Part shown: positions 1 to 5,148 of the stretch, piece after piece
How positions within the stretch are numbered: position 1 is the first letter of the stretch
Layout of the letters: each line of letters starts with the position of its first letter
NCBI GenBank assembly: GCA_966185765.1
Contig: CBIFVZ010000134.1
Span: forward strand, 1 to 5,148
Reading direction: 5' to 3'
Origin: CBIFVZ01 sp966185765
Lineage (GTDB): Bacteria; Pseudomonadota; Gammaproteobacteria; Enterobacterales; Enterobacteriaceae
Length of the DNA stretch: 5,148 nucleotides
Translations under genes and position numbers: made by a program
Notes under the pieces: generated by a model
Database searches by the model: none
What the model saw: only the letters and a program-made list of their open reading frames with translations
Told to the model about the DNA's origin: nothing

Positions 1-1
1 C

Positions 2-112
2 TCCGATGTGGGTGCGTCCAAAGGGGGACTCTTTGACGATAGCCATACGCTGAGCAAACTGATCGGGCGCGCAACGACGCCGCTGGCGCAGAGCATTAAA
101 GCTATTCTGTAA
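2..112 (+). CDS. qorB: NADPH:quinone oxidoreductase 2, C-terminal end (partial)
   Basis: Only the last 36 codons and the TAA stop are present; the gene enters from the left edge. The peptide contains GASKGGLFDDSHTLSKLIG, which matches nearly residue for residue my recollection of the C-terminus of E. coli QorB/YtfG (GASKGGLFDDSKTLSKLIG). QorB is a cytoplasmic NmrA-like atypical short-chain dehydrogenase that reduces quinones with NADPH. The Rossmann fold and the NADPH-binding motif lie outside the window. The end here (AQSIKAIL) is a few residues shorter than the E. coli tail as remembered, an ordinary species difference. In E. coli, ytfF follows directly on the same strand; here other genes intervene. 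The identification is firm despite the short length, because the segment is distinctive and ytfF lies nearby in the expected orientation. Confidence 0.9.
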   Translation, partial: SDVGASKGGLFDDSHTLSKLIGRATTPLAQSIKAIL

Positions 113-174
113 CGGCCTGAGCGTTTTTTCCTGCGGCCGGGTCATTCATCTTACCCGGCACGCTATGCTGCGCA

Positions 175-212
175 AAAATAAGGTGCCTGAGAAATTACAG
201 GCACCTTATTTT
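175..212. terminator. Bidirectional Rho-independent terminator
   Basis: There is a perfect 15-bp inverted repeat (arms 175-189 and 198-212) around an 8-nt loop. The core is GGTGCCTG paired with CAGGCACC, and the outer part is A-rich on the left and T-rich on the right. Each strand therefore ends its hairpin in a T-rich tract, so it should stop transcripts from both sides. It lies 26 bp beyond the stop codon of the minus-strand ketosynthase and 62 bp beyond the qorB stop. The minus-strand T tract is the cleaner one, so ending the ketosynthase mRNA is probably the main role. It would also block read-through from qorB into antisense of the synthase. Confidence 0.9.
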
Positions 213-238
213 ATTAATAATAAAAACAGAGATAACGA

Positions 239-2137
239 TTAAAAGTCCGGGTATTGTTTATCCGTCGCGTACGTTATCGGCTTTTCAAATCCGGGAATGG
301 TGATGCCATTCATATCAATCTTAATATCTTCCTCATTTATTCCCTGCTGTCCGAACAGATAAATGACATTGAGTTCACCCTGCGACGCCGCCTCGTCGTA
401 CGCGTTAGCCTGACGTCGCACCTGGCGGTTACTCTGCTGATATTCCGCAAACACAGCGTCCCCATAGCGTTTGCGCAACCATTGATGGGTAAGCTTTGGC
501 GAGTAAACCACCCCCGTGGCATTATTACCGCCAAAGCCTTTTGAATTAATAAAGGCGATTTGTCCCTGGTCTTCCTCTAATTTGCAGTCCTGAAGAGGAA
601 TGGCTAAGCGCGCGTTGTTCACCTGCGGCGCGATGTGGGACACGCTTTTAATTCCCGGTAAAATGCCATAGCGGAAGACGCCGAGGCAGCTGATGAGCTG
701 GTCGCCGCTGGCGGGTCCCAGGGAGTGACCGAGATACGATTTCACCGCCGTCACCGGCCAGTCGCGGATCGCAAAGGCTTGCGCAACGCGGTCAAAAATA
801 TCGGCCTCGGAGACGCAATTCTTCGGCGTGCTTGAACCGTGCGCCTGAATAAACGATCCCTTTTGCACCGCTTCCATTCCGACCATCGACACTGCCGAAG
901 CCACGGCTTTCGCCATGGTGATGTAGTTCCCCGGCCCCGGCGACGCAATAGAACGTTTATAGCCGTCAGCGTTGATGAAGACATTTCCCACCGAACCGTG
1001 GATCTCTGCGCCAAGCTGCAGCGCCAGCTCGTCGTCCATTAACACGACATACTGGCTGGATTCTGCGATAACAAAACCGCAGCTGTTGCCAAACGGGCGG
1101 CTGCTGTTGCGCCAGTCGGCCGTTTCCGTTTCATCAATGTGCTTAAGCTTGCTCTCCGTTGCCAGGGCGCCCATGGCATCGAAGCCTTCAATCACTTCTG
1201 AGGTAACCGGCGCTTCGGCGCTGCCAACGACGGCTACGCGAATGCGCCCCGCTTTGATATCTTCGACTGCCGCATTCAGGTTATACAGAAACGTGGCGCA
1301 CGCCCCCAGCGTGGCGCTGGTATGACCGACGCTACCCAGCACATAGGCATTGAGGAAATCGGCGCACATGCTGTTCAGGCCCAGCGGGCACTGTTTGGCG
1401 CTGACGCGATGGCCTTTCAGGCGCGACTGCAGCATTCCGCCAAAGCCATAATCGTCGAGCTGCCCCATGATATTGCCCGAATAGACGCCGAGCTGATCCG
1501 GCGTGATTTTGGCCTGTATCTCTCGCCACGGGATCCCCAGGGCATTGATGGCGTCTGACGCCCCGACAATCGCCATCTGTAACGCCCGCGGATGGAACTG
1601 CGAATTGTAATGGTCGCCCGGACGGAATCCCTGCGGCAACAGCCCTGCAGCCTGAACCTCCGTGCGCAGCAACGCCTCAATTTTGCAGTCCATCTCTCCC
1701 TGAACGGTAATACGGACACGCCGATCCGCTAATTCTTCAACGTGCCATCCCGCCGGTAAGGGTTGAGGTAATTGCCTGGCAGATATATTAAAACTTAATC
1801 CCTCTTCGCCTGAAGCCATATTCAATTTTGCATGGCTGGCAATAGCATCGACATCAAAATAGTCGCGCGTAATTTTTCTGATAAGGGTTCCCTCAAGCAC
1901 CTCGTCTTTTATCCTCGCGGCGGCCTGAGCAGGTGTGAATCTTTTACCAGAAATATCGCAATACCCACCTTCATCATATTTAAGCATGCCCATCAGAATG
2001 GCTAACGATAATAATGTTTCCTGCCTTTCCTTTTCCGATAATGACTCAATAATCATGCGACGAAATGCATGATGTGAAGAACTACGACCAGCTGGACCAT
2101 AGCCGCCAAAAGCCGTTATTACGGGTAATTTCACCAT
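239..2137 (-). CDS. FabY-like beta-ketoacyl-ACP synthase
   Basis: This encodes a 632-residue cytoplasmic condensing enzyme of the thiolase fold. Such enzymes join an acyl primer to malonyl-ACP by decarboxylative Claisen condensation. The active site is complete: nucleophile C280 in GACATF, H433 in QAHGSSTP, K466 and H471 in AVKSYLGHSLG, and the glycine loop GFGGNN at 534-539. Ordinary FabB/FabF enzymes have about 410 residues. This protein adds roughly 170 N-terminal residues (with GGYGPAGRSSSHHAFRRMIIESL-like sequence at 11-33) and a tail after about 545. Length and sequence both fit P. aeruginosa FabY (PA5174, about 634 residues) as I remember it, which starts fatty acid synthesis from acetyl-CoA and malonyl-ACP in place of FabH. 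The ATG is preceded by AGAGGA at good spacing, so the start is sound. It is transcribed alone, divergently from a GlxA-type regulator. The primer substrate is inferred; a specialised lipid or secondary metabolite role is possible. The symbol is left blank because orthology to fabY is not proven. Confidence 0.88.
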   Translation of the reverse strand: MVKLPVITAFGGYGPAGRSSSHHAFRRMIIESLSEKERQETLLSLAILMGMLKYDEGGYCDISGKRFTPAQAAARIKDEVLEGTLIRKITRDYFDVDAIASHAKLNMASGEEGLSFNISARQLPQPLPAGWHVEELADRRVRITVQGEMDCKIEALLRTEVQAAGLLPQGFRPGDHYNSQFHPRALQMAIVGASDAINALGIPWREIQAKITPDQLGVYSGNIMGQLDDYGFGGMLQSRLKGHRVSAKQCPLGLNSMCADFLNAYVLGSVGHTSATLGACATFLYNLNAAVEDIKAGRIRVAVVGSAEAPVTSEVIEGFDAMGALATESKLKHIDETETADWRNSSRPFGNSCGFVIAESSQYVVLMDDELALQLGAEIHGSVGNVFINADGYKRSIASPGPGNYITMAKAVASAVSMVGMEAVQKGSFIQAHGSSTPKNCVSEADIFDRVAQAFAIRDWPVTAVKSYLGHSLGPASGDQLISCLGVFRYGILPGIKSVSHIAPQVNNARLAIPLQDCKLEEDQGQIAFINSKGFGGNNATGVVYSPKLTHQWLRKRYGDAVFAEYQQSNRQVRRQANAYDEAASQGELNVIYLFGQQGINEEDIKIDMNGITIPGFEKPITYATDKQYPDF

Positions 2138-2143
2138 AATTCT

Positions 2144-2149
2144 TCCTCT
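2144..2149 (-). promoter_or_regulatory. Ribosome binding site of the ketosynthase gene
   Basis: Read on the minus strand this is AGAGGA; its AGGA core ends 6 nt before the ATG at 2137. The good match and spacing support the full-length 632-residue start, which keeps the conserved N-terminal LPVITAFGGYGPAGRSS segment. Confidence 0.75.
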
Positions 2150-2164
2150 CGTGGTCGTGCATTT

Positions 2165-2193
2165 ATTTTATTAAGCAAGTGCGATAATTTCAG
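2165..2193 (-). promoter_or_regulatory. Candidate sigma-70 promoter for the ketosynthase gene
   Basis: On the minus strand there is CTGAAA (+ strand 2188-2193, 4 of 6 matches to the -35 consensus), a 17-bp spacer, and TAAAAT (+ strand 2165-2170, 5 of 6 matches to the -10 consensus). Transcription would start near 2158 and give a leader of about 20 nt that contains the ribosome binding site. The weak -35 box would suit an activator-dependent promoter. The region is AT-rich, so chance matches are easy and the call is tentative. Confidence 0.4.
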
Positions 2194-2228
2194 ATATTAG
2201 TTTACAAATCACCGACAAAAGCTAATAT
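2194..2228. promoter_or_regulatory. Inverted repeat next to the -35 box, possible operator
   Basis: ATATTAG (2194-2200) and its reverse complement CTAATAT (2222-2228) are separated by 21 bp. One arm directly abuts the candidate -35 box of the ketosynthase promoter, the usual place for an activator that contacts RNA polymerase. The arms are short and AT-rich, so it could be coincidence. The divergent GlxA-type regulator is the natural candidate ligand. Confidence 0.35.
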
Positions 2229-2237
2229 GAAAATCCA

Positions 2238-2285
2238 GCCAAAACGCTGACTTTTTTGGCCACAGCAACGATGAGCTACCAAAAA
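2238..2285. promoter_or_regulatory. Triple CCAAAA/TTTTGG element, possible operator for the regulator gene
   Basis: GCCAAAA (2238-2244) and TTTTGGC (2254-2260) form a 7-bp inverted repeat around 9 bp. A third copy, CCAAAAA (2279-2285), repeats the first arm 40 bp on and is inverted relative to the second. All three lie within 76 bp upstream of the start of the GlxA-type gene, with the third about 28 bp before the ATG, where binding could repress that gene. No convincing -35/-10 pair for the plus strand was found here; AATAAT at 2284-2289 is the best -10-like hexamer. Confidence 0.35.
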
Positions 2286-2313
2286 TAATAGTCAAAACAG
2301 GTATTAATCAAAA

Positions 2314-3357
2314 ATGACAAATACACAAATAGGATTTGTGTTATGTGAACGCATGCTAAGTTCCGGTCTCAGTCTTCCGATTGAAATGTGGAAAGCGGCA
2401 GCCAGTAGCTATTTAGCTGAGCAAAAAACAACATCCCACGCAGGCACGCACAAACCGGAGAAGTCACCCTTCAGGCTCTGTCGCCCGGAGAATATTCTGA
2501 AGGTGAATACCATTGGCATAAACAGCGAGCCCATCCTGACGCACAGTGGCTTTAGCATTACCGCCGATACCACCCTTGCCGAAGACAGACACTATGACGT
2601 TATCTATCTTCCTGCCCTGTGGCGCAATCCTCGCGCAGTGGTCAGACAACAGCCTGAACTTCTGGAATGGCTGACCGAGCAGGCCGCGCGAGGAACCCGC
2701 ATCGCCGCCGTCGGAACGGGCTGCTGTTTTCTGGCGGAGTCGGGACTGCTCAACGGAAAGCCCGCCACCACCCACTGGCACTACTTCAAACAATTCTCGC
2801 GTGACTACCCCAGCGTAAAATTACAGACAAAGCATTTTCTCACTCAGGCCGATAATATTTTCTGCGCCGCAAGCGTTAAGGCCCTGTCAGATCTGACGAT
2901 CCATTTTATAGAAACAATATACGGGAAACGTGTAGCCACACATACTCAACGGACATTTTTCCATGAAATTCGTAGCCAGTTTGAACGTCAATGTTACAGT
3001 GAAGAAAACAAACCCCATCCGGATGAGGATATTATTCAAATTCAAATCTGGGTAAAAACCAACTGCGCTTCGGAGATATCCATGCAAAGTCTCGCAGATA
3101 TGGCCGGCATGAGTTTGCGCAACTTTAATCGCCGCTTTAAAAATGCCACCGACATGTCTCCTCTGCAGTATTTATTAACCACCAGAATTGAATCCGCCAT
3201 GACAATGCTGCAATCCACCAATCTTTCCATTCAGGAGATCGCGAATGCGGTTGGATATCAGGATATTGCGCACTTTAATCGCCAGTTTAAGCATAAAACA
3301 ACGGTTTCACCGGGGGATTACCGTAAGACCGTCCGGGCAAAGATGTTTAGTGCATAA
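2314..3357 (+). CDS. GlxA-type AraC-family transcriptional regulator
   Basis: This is a 347-residue cytoplasmic DNA-binding protein with two parts. Residues 4 to about 205 resemble the DJ-1/PfpI-like (class I glutamine amidotransferase-like) sensor of GlxA regulators: a first strand IGFVL at 6-10, DVIYLPAL at 95-102, and the signature FLAESGLLNGKPATTHW at 139-155. Residues 254-336 are an AraC domain with two helix-turn-helix units, near 256-276 (LADMAGMSLRNFNRRFK) and 304-326 (IQEIANAVGYQDIAHFNRQFK). The nucleophile-elbow cysteine usual in DJ-1 proteins is replaced by glycine (G134), with cysteines at 137-138, so ligand sensing rather than catalysis is likely. The ATG at 2314 has only a weak AGG 12 nt upstream, but it places the first beta strand correctly; the next in-frame ATG (2353) would delete it. 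The gene is divergent from the ketosynthase and is probably its regulator. The ligand is unknown. Parts are AT-rich (23 of 60 bases are G or C at 2941-3000). Confidence 0.9.
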   Translation: MTNTQIGFVLCERMLSSGLSLPIEMWKAAASSYLAEQKTTSHAGTHKPEKSPFRLCRPENILKVNTIGINSEPILTHSGFSITADTTLAEDRHYDVIYLPALWRNPRAVVRQQPELLEWLTEQAARGTRIAAVGTGCCFLAESGLLNGKPATTHWHYFKQFSRDYPSVKLQTKHFLTQADNIFCAASVKALSDLTIHFIETIYGKRVATHTQRTFFHEIRSQFERQCYSEENKPHPDEDIIQIQIWVKTNCASEISMQSLADMAGMSLRNFNRRFKNATDMSPLQYLLTTRIESAMTMLQSTNLSIQEIANAVGYQDIAHFNRQFKHKTTVSPGDYRKTVRAKMFSA

Positions 3358-3362
3358 ACGCC

Positions 3363-3390
3363 GGTCATCTCTGATAATGAAAAGATGACC
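3363..3390 (+). other. Hairpin between the two regulator genes
   Basis: GGTCATCT (3363-3370) and AGATGACC (3383-3390) form a perfect 8-bp stem with a 12-nt loop. It starts 6 bp after the stop codon of the GlxA-type gene and ends just before the ribosome binding site of the next gene. There is no U-rich tract after it, so it is not a standard intrinsic terminator. It could stabilise the upstream mRNA 3' end, cause partial termination, or be a protein site. The loop includes GATAAT (3373-3378), a -10-like hexamer without a good -35 partner. Confidence 0.5.
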
Positions 3391-3392
3391 AC

Positions 3393-3399
3393 GAGGAGG
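3393..3399 (+). promoter_or_regulatory. Strong ribosome binding site that decides the start of the second AraC gene
   Basis: GAGGAGG ends 6 nt before the GTG at 3406. The upstream in-frame ATG at 3385 has no Shine-Dalgarno sequence and lies inside the right arm of a hairpin; using it would put this purine-rich site inside the coding region. GTG at 3406 is therefore the better start. Confidence 0.8.
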
Positions 3400-3405
3400 C
3401 TCAAC

Positions 3406-4230
3406 GTGCAAGGCGTACCGGAACAGTTTAATGATGAAAGAGACAGCGCGCGCTTTCGCCATCTGGCGCAGCTGCCGGGCCTGGAGCTTTATCACGCCCA
3501 TATCTCTGACTACGCCTTCGAGCCGCACACTCATGAAGCCTTCGGTATCGGCACCATCGAAACCGGTGCCGAACGCTTCCGCTATCGCGGTACCCAGCAT
3601 CTTGCCGCGGAAAAATCCGTCGTGACCATGAACCCGGACGAGATCCACACCGGGGAATCCGCCACTGAAGGCGGCTGGCGCTACCGGATGGTCTATATCG
3701 AACCCGACCTGCTGGAAGAGGTGACCGGCCTCAGCCACTGGTGGTTTAGCGACGTGACCCGCCATGACCCGTTGCGCTCACACCAAATCGGCAGGCTGAT
3801 TTACGGCCTGTGGCACACGGACGATCCGCTTGTGCAAAAAGGATTACTGCTGGATCTGATTGAGACCTTCCAGCCGCTGGCCCATCACGCGCCGGTAGTT
3901 CAGGAGGGCGCGCACCGCTTCGAACGCGTACGCGAGTACCTGCACGACAACTACATGCACCCCCTGACGCTTGACGAGCTGGCCAGCGTCGTTTCGCTCA
4001 GCCCGTATCATTTTCAGCGCCAGTTCAAAGCCCATTTTCACGTGACGCCGCATCAGATGCTGATGGCCATTCGCCTCTGGCGCGCCAAAGCATTCCTCAC
4101 GCACGGCATGCCCGCCGCAGAGGTCGCCGCCGCAACCGGGCTGACCGATCAGTCGCATCTCACCCGCGCGTTTACCCGCCGCTACGGCATTACGCCCGTG
4201 CGCTACCAGAAGCAAGTCATCCGGCGCTAA
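3406..4230 (+). CDS. AraC-family transcriptional regulator with cupin-like sensor domain
   Basis: With the GTG start at 3406 the protein has 274 residues (281 if the ATG at 3385 is used), a normal length for this class. Residues of about 25-105 form a cupin-like AraC ligand-binding domain with PHTHEAFGIG (40-49) and NPDEIHTGE (76-84). The C-terminal AraC domain has two helix-turn-helix units, near 187-208 (LDELASVVSLSPYHFQRQFK) and 236-257 (AEVAAATGLTDQSHLTRAF), and ends in the usual YGITPVRYQKQ. It is a cytoplasmic DNA-binding regulator. The gene lies 48 bp after the GlxA-type gene and 75 bp before ytfF, all on the plus strand. AraC regulators of this cupin type are often found beside small-molecule exporters, so control of ytfF is the favoured inference. 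Base composition resembles ytfF more than the preceding regulator. The effector is unknown, and I cannot name a specific E. coli orthologue. Confidence 0.9.
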   Translation: MQGVPEQFNDERDSARFRHLAQLPGLELYHAHISDYAFEPHTHEAFGIGTIETGAERFRYRGTQHLAAEKSVVTMNPDEIHTGESATEGGWRYRMVYIEPDLLEEVTGLSHWWFSDVTRHDPLRSHQIGRLIYGLWHTDDPLVQKGLLLDLIETFQPLAHHAPVVQEGAHRFERVREYLHDNYMHPLTLDELASVVSLSPYHFQRQFKAHFHVTPHQMLMAIRLWRAKAFLTHGMPAAEVAAATGLTDQSHLTRAFTRRYGITPVRYQKQVIRR

Positions 4231-4245
4231 TGCGCAATCTCATAC

Positions 4246-4259
4246 AATACGCGCGTATT
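4246..4259. promoter_or_regulatory. 14-bp perfect palindrome upstream of ytfF
   Basis: AATACGCGCGTATT reads identically on both strands and lies in the 75-bp gap between the second AraC gene and ytfF, about 47 bp before the ytfF start. It partly overlaps TACAAT (4243-4248), a -10-like hexamer lacking a clear -35 partner. It could be an operator for a dimeric regulator. It is less likely to be a terminator: the stem would be short, and the following TTTCCCC tract is poor in T. Confidence 0.35.
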
Positions 4260-4305
4260 TTCCCCTCCTACACTGCATACAGCGTAAATACCTGTGGATG
4301 GAAAA

Positions 4306-5148
4306 ATGATTAGTGGAGTGTTGTATGCCCTGCTGGCCGGGATGATGTGGGGTCTGATTTTCGTCGGCCCGCTGATCGTGCCCGAGTATCCGGCAATATT
4401 GCAGTCGACCGGACGCTATCTGGCGCTGGGGCTGATTGCCCTGCCCCTGGCGTGGCTGGGACGCGCGCGCCTGCGTCAGCTCAGCCGTCAGGACTGGGGC
4501 ACCGCGCTGGCGCTGACCATGATGGGCAATCTTATCTACTACGTTTGCCTTGCGAGTGCCATTCAGCGTACCGGTGCGCCGGTATCTACCATGATTATCG
4601 GCACGCTGCCGGTCGTCATCCCCGTCTTTGCTAACCTGCTCTACAGCCACCGCGATGGCAAACTGGCGTGGTCAAAAATGGCGCCGGCGCTGGTATGCAC
4701 CGCCGTGGGGCTGGTGTGCGTCAATATTGCCGAGCTGCGTCACGGGCAGGCGGATGTTGACCTGTGGCGTTACGGCTCTGGCATTGTGCTGGCGTTCATT
4801 TCCGTGGCGTGCTGGGCATGGTATGCCCTGCGCAACGCGCGCTGGCTGCGGGAGAACCCGGACAAGCATCCGATGATGTGGGCGACGGCGCAGGCGCTGG
4901 TCACGCTGCCCGTCTCGCTGGTGGGCTATGCCGGGGCGTGCATCTGGTTAGGCCATCAACTGCCAGACTTCGCTCAGCCCTTCGGGCCAAGACCCAGGGT
5001 GTTTATCGGCCTGATGGTTGCGATTGCGGTGCTGTGCTCATGGGTGGGCGCGCTGTGCTGGAACATTGCCAGCCAGAAGCTGCCGACGGTGATTTTAGGG
5101 CCGCTGATTGTTTTTGAGACGCTGGCCGGGCTGCTCTATACCTTCCTG
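4306..5148 (+). CDS. ytfF: DMT/EamA-family inner-membrane transporter YtfF (3' truncated by window)
   Basis: The frame is open from the ATG at 4306 to the right edge (281 codons, no stop). The start MISGVLYALLAGMMWGLIFVGPLIVPEYPA and later segments such as RTGAPVSTMIIGTLPVVIPVF and WAWYALRNARWLRENPDKHPMM match E. coli YtfF as remembered, a protein of about 320 residues; roughly 40 C-terminal residues are missing. It is a polytopic inner-membrane protein of the drug/metabolite transporter superfamily, with about ten hydrophobic helices expected and eight to nine visible here. Family members export small metabolites, but the YtfF substrate is not established. The ATG is preceded by a GGATGGA purine run (4296-4302), a modest ribosome binding site. 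The gene normally sits beside qorB; here it follows an AraC gene that probably regulates it. GC content is high (41 of 60 bases at 4861-4920), typical enterobacterial core sequence. Confidence 0.96.
   Translation, partial: MISGVLYALLAGMMWGLIFVGPLIVPEYPAILQSTGRYLALGLIALPLAWLGRARLRQLSRQDWGTALALTMMGNLIYYVCLASAIQRTGAPVSTMIIGTLPVVIPVFANLLYSHRDGKLAWSKMAPALVCTAVGLVCVNIAELRHGQADVDLWRYGSGIVLAFISVACWAWYALRNARWLRENPDKHPMMWATAQALVTLPVSLVGYAGACIWLGHQLPDFAQPFGPRPRVFIGLMVAIAVLCSWVGALCWNIASQKLPTVILGPLIVFETLAGLLYTFL

Noticed and set aside
111..129. Short AACG/CGTT stem followed by six T residues just after the qorB stop
   Set aside because: Only four base pairs with a 7-nt loop; too weak to call a terminator when a 15-bp one lies 46 bp further on.
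136..159. GCCGGGT / ACCCGGC hairpin (7 bp, 10-nt loop) after qorB
   Set aside because: No T tract on either side; may assist termination, but not supportable as a separate element.
254..1558. Several plus-strand open frames of 65-117 codons inside the ketosynthase region, and other minus-strand frames
   Set aside because: They overlap a gene with full catalytic motifs, have no family motifs and lack ribosome binding sites; they are frame shadows.
2227..2250. Tiny open frame MKIQPKR in the divergent intergenic region, a possible leader peptide
   Set aside because: No ribosome binding site and no codon pattern or attenuator-like stem that would suggest a leader.
2464..3230. Minus-strand open frames of 62-109 codons opposite the GlxA-type gene
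   Set aside because: Antisense shadows of a gene with clear DJ-1-like and AraC domains.
3307..4215. Minus-strand open frames of 152 and 123 codons opposite the second AraC gene
   Set aside because: Common antisense artefacts in GC-rich coding sequence; the plus-strand product has a complete cupin-AraC architecture.
4240..5117. Open frames of 82-136 codons on both strands within ytfF
   Set aside because: The uninterrupted ytfF frame from 4306 to the edge matches a known protein throughout; the others are shadows.
1..5148. Insertion sequence, integrase, tRNA, CRISPR array or flanking direct repeats that would mark the module as mobile
   Set aside because: None was found by eye on either strand; the two boundary hairpins differ in sequence and are not repeats of each other.

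Overview
The window looks like chromosomal DNA from a member of the Enterobacteriaceae. Its two ends are recognisable E. coli-type genes: the last 36 codons of qorB (ytfG, NADPH:quinone oxidoreductase 2) and a nearly complete ytfF (DMT/EamA-family inner-membrane transporter). As I remember the E. coli K-12 map, these two genes are adjacent and co-directional. Here about 4.2 kb separates them. Genus cannot be fixed from this window; an Enterobacter/Citrobacter/Klebsiella-like host is reasonable.

Layout: (1) 2-112, + strand, 3' end of qorB. (2) 113-238, spacer with a strong bidirectional intrinsic terminator at 175-212. (3) 239-2137, - strand, a 632-residue beta-ketoacyl synthase with an intact Cys-His-His active site. 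From remembered sequence it resembles Pseudomonas aeruginosa FabY (PA5174), an initiating condensing enzyme of fatty acid synthesis. (4) 2138-2313, an AT-rich divergent promoter region with two inverted-repeat elements. (5) 2314-3357, + strand, a GlxA-type regulator (DJ-1/PfpI-like sensor plus AraC HTH). (6) 3406-4230, + strand, an AraC regulator with a cupin-like N-terminus; the start is moved to a GTG behind a strong ribosome binding site. (7) 4306-5148, + strand, ytfF, which runs off the right edge.

How the genes may work together: the ketosynthase and the divergent GlxA-type gene look like a self-contained module, in which the regulator probably controls the synthase and itself from the shared 176-bp region. 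The terminator closes the synthase transcript and insulates it from qorB. The second AraC gene sits 75 bp upstream of ytfF in the same direction and more likely controls that exporter-like gene. The most interesting point is a FabY-like initiating ketosynthase, with its own regulator, in a lineage that normally starts fatty acid synthesis with FabH. No insertion sequence, tRNA, CRISPR array, integrase or obvious attachment site was seen. Protein family calls rest on motifs and remembered homologues, not on a search.
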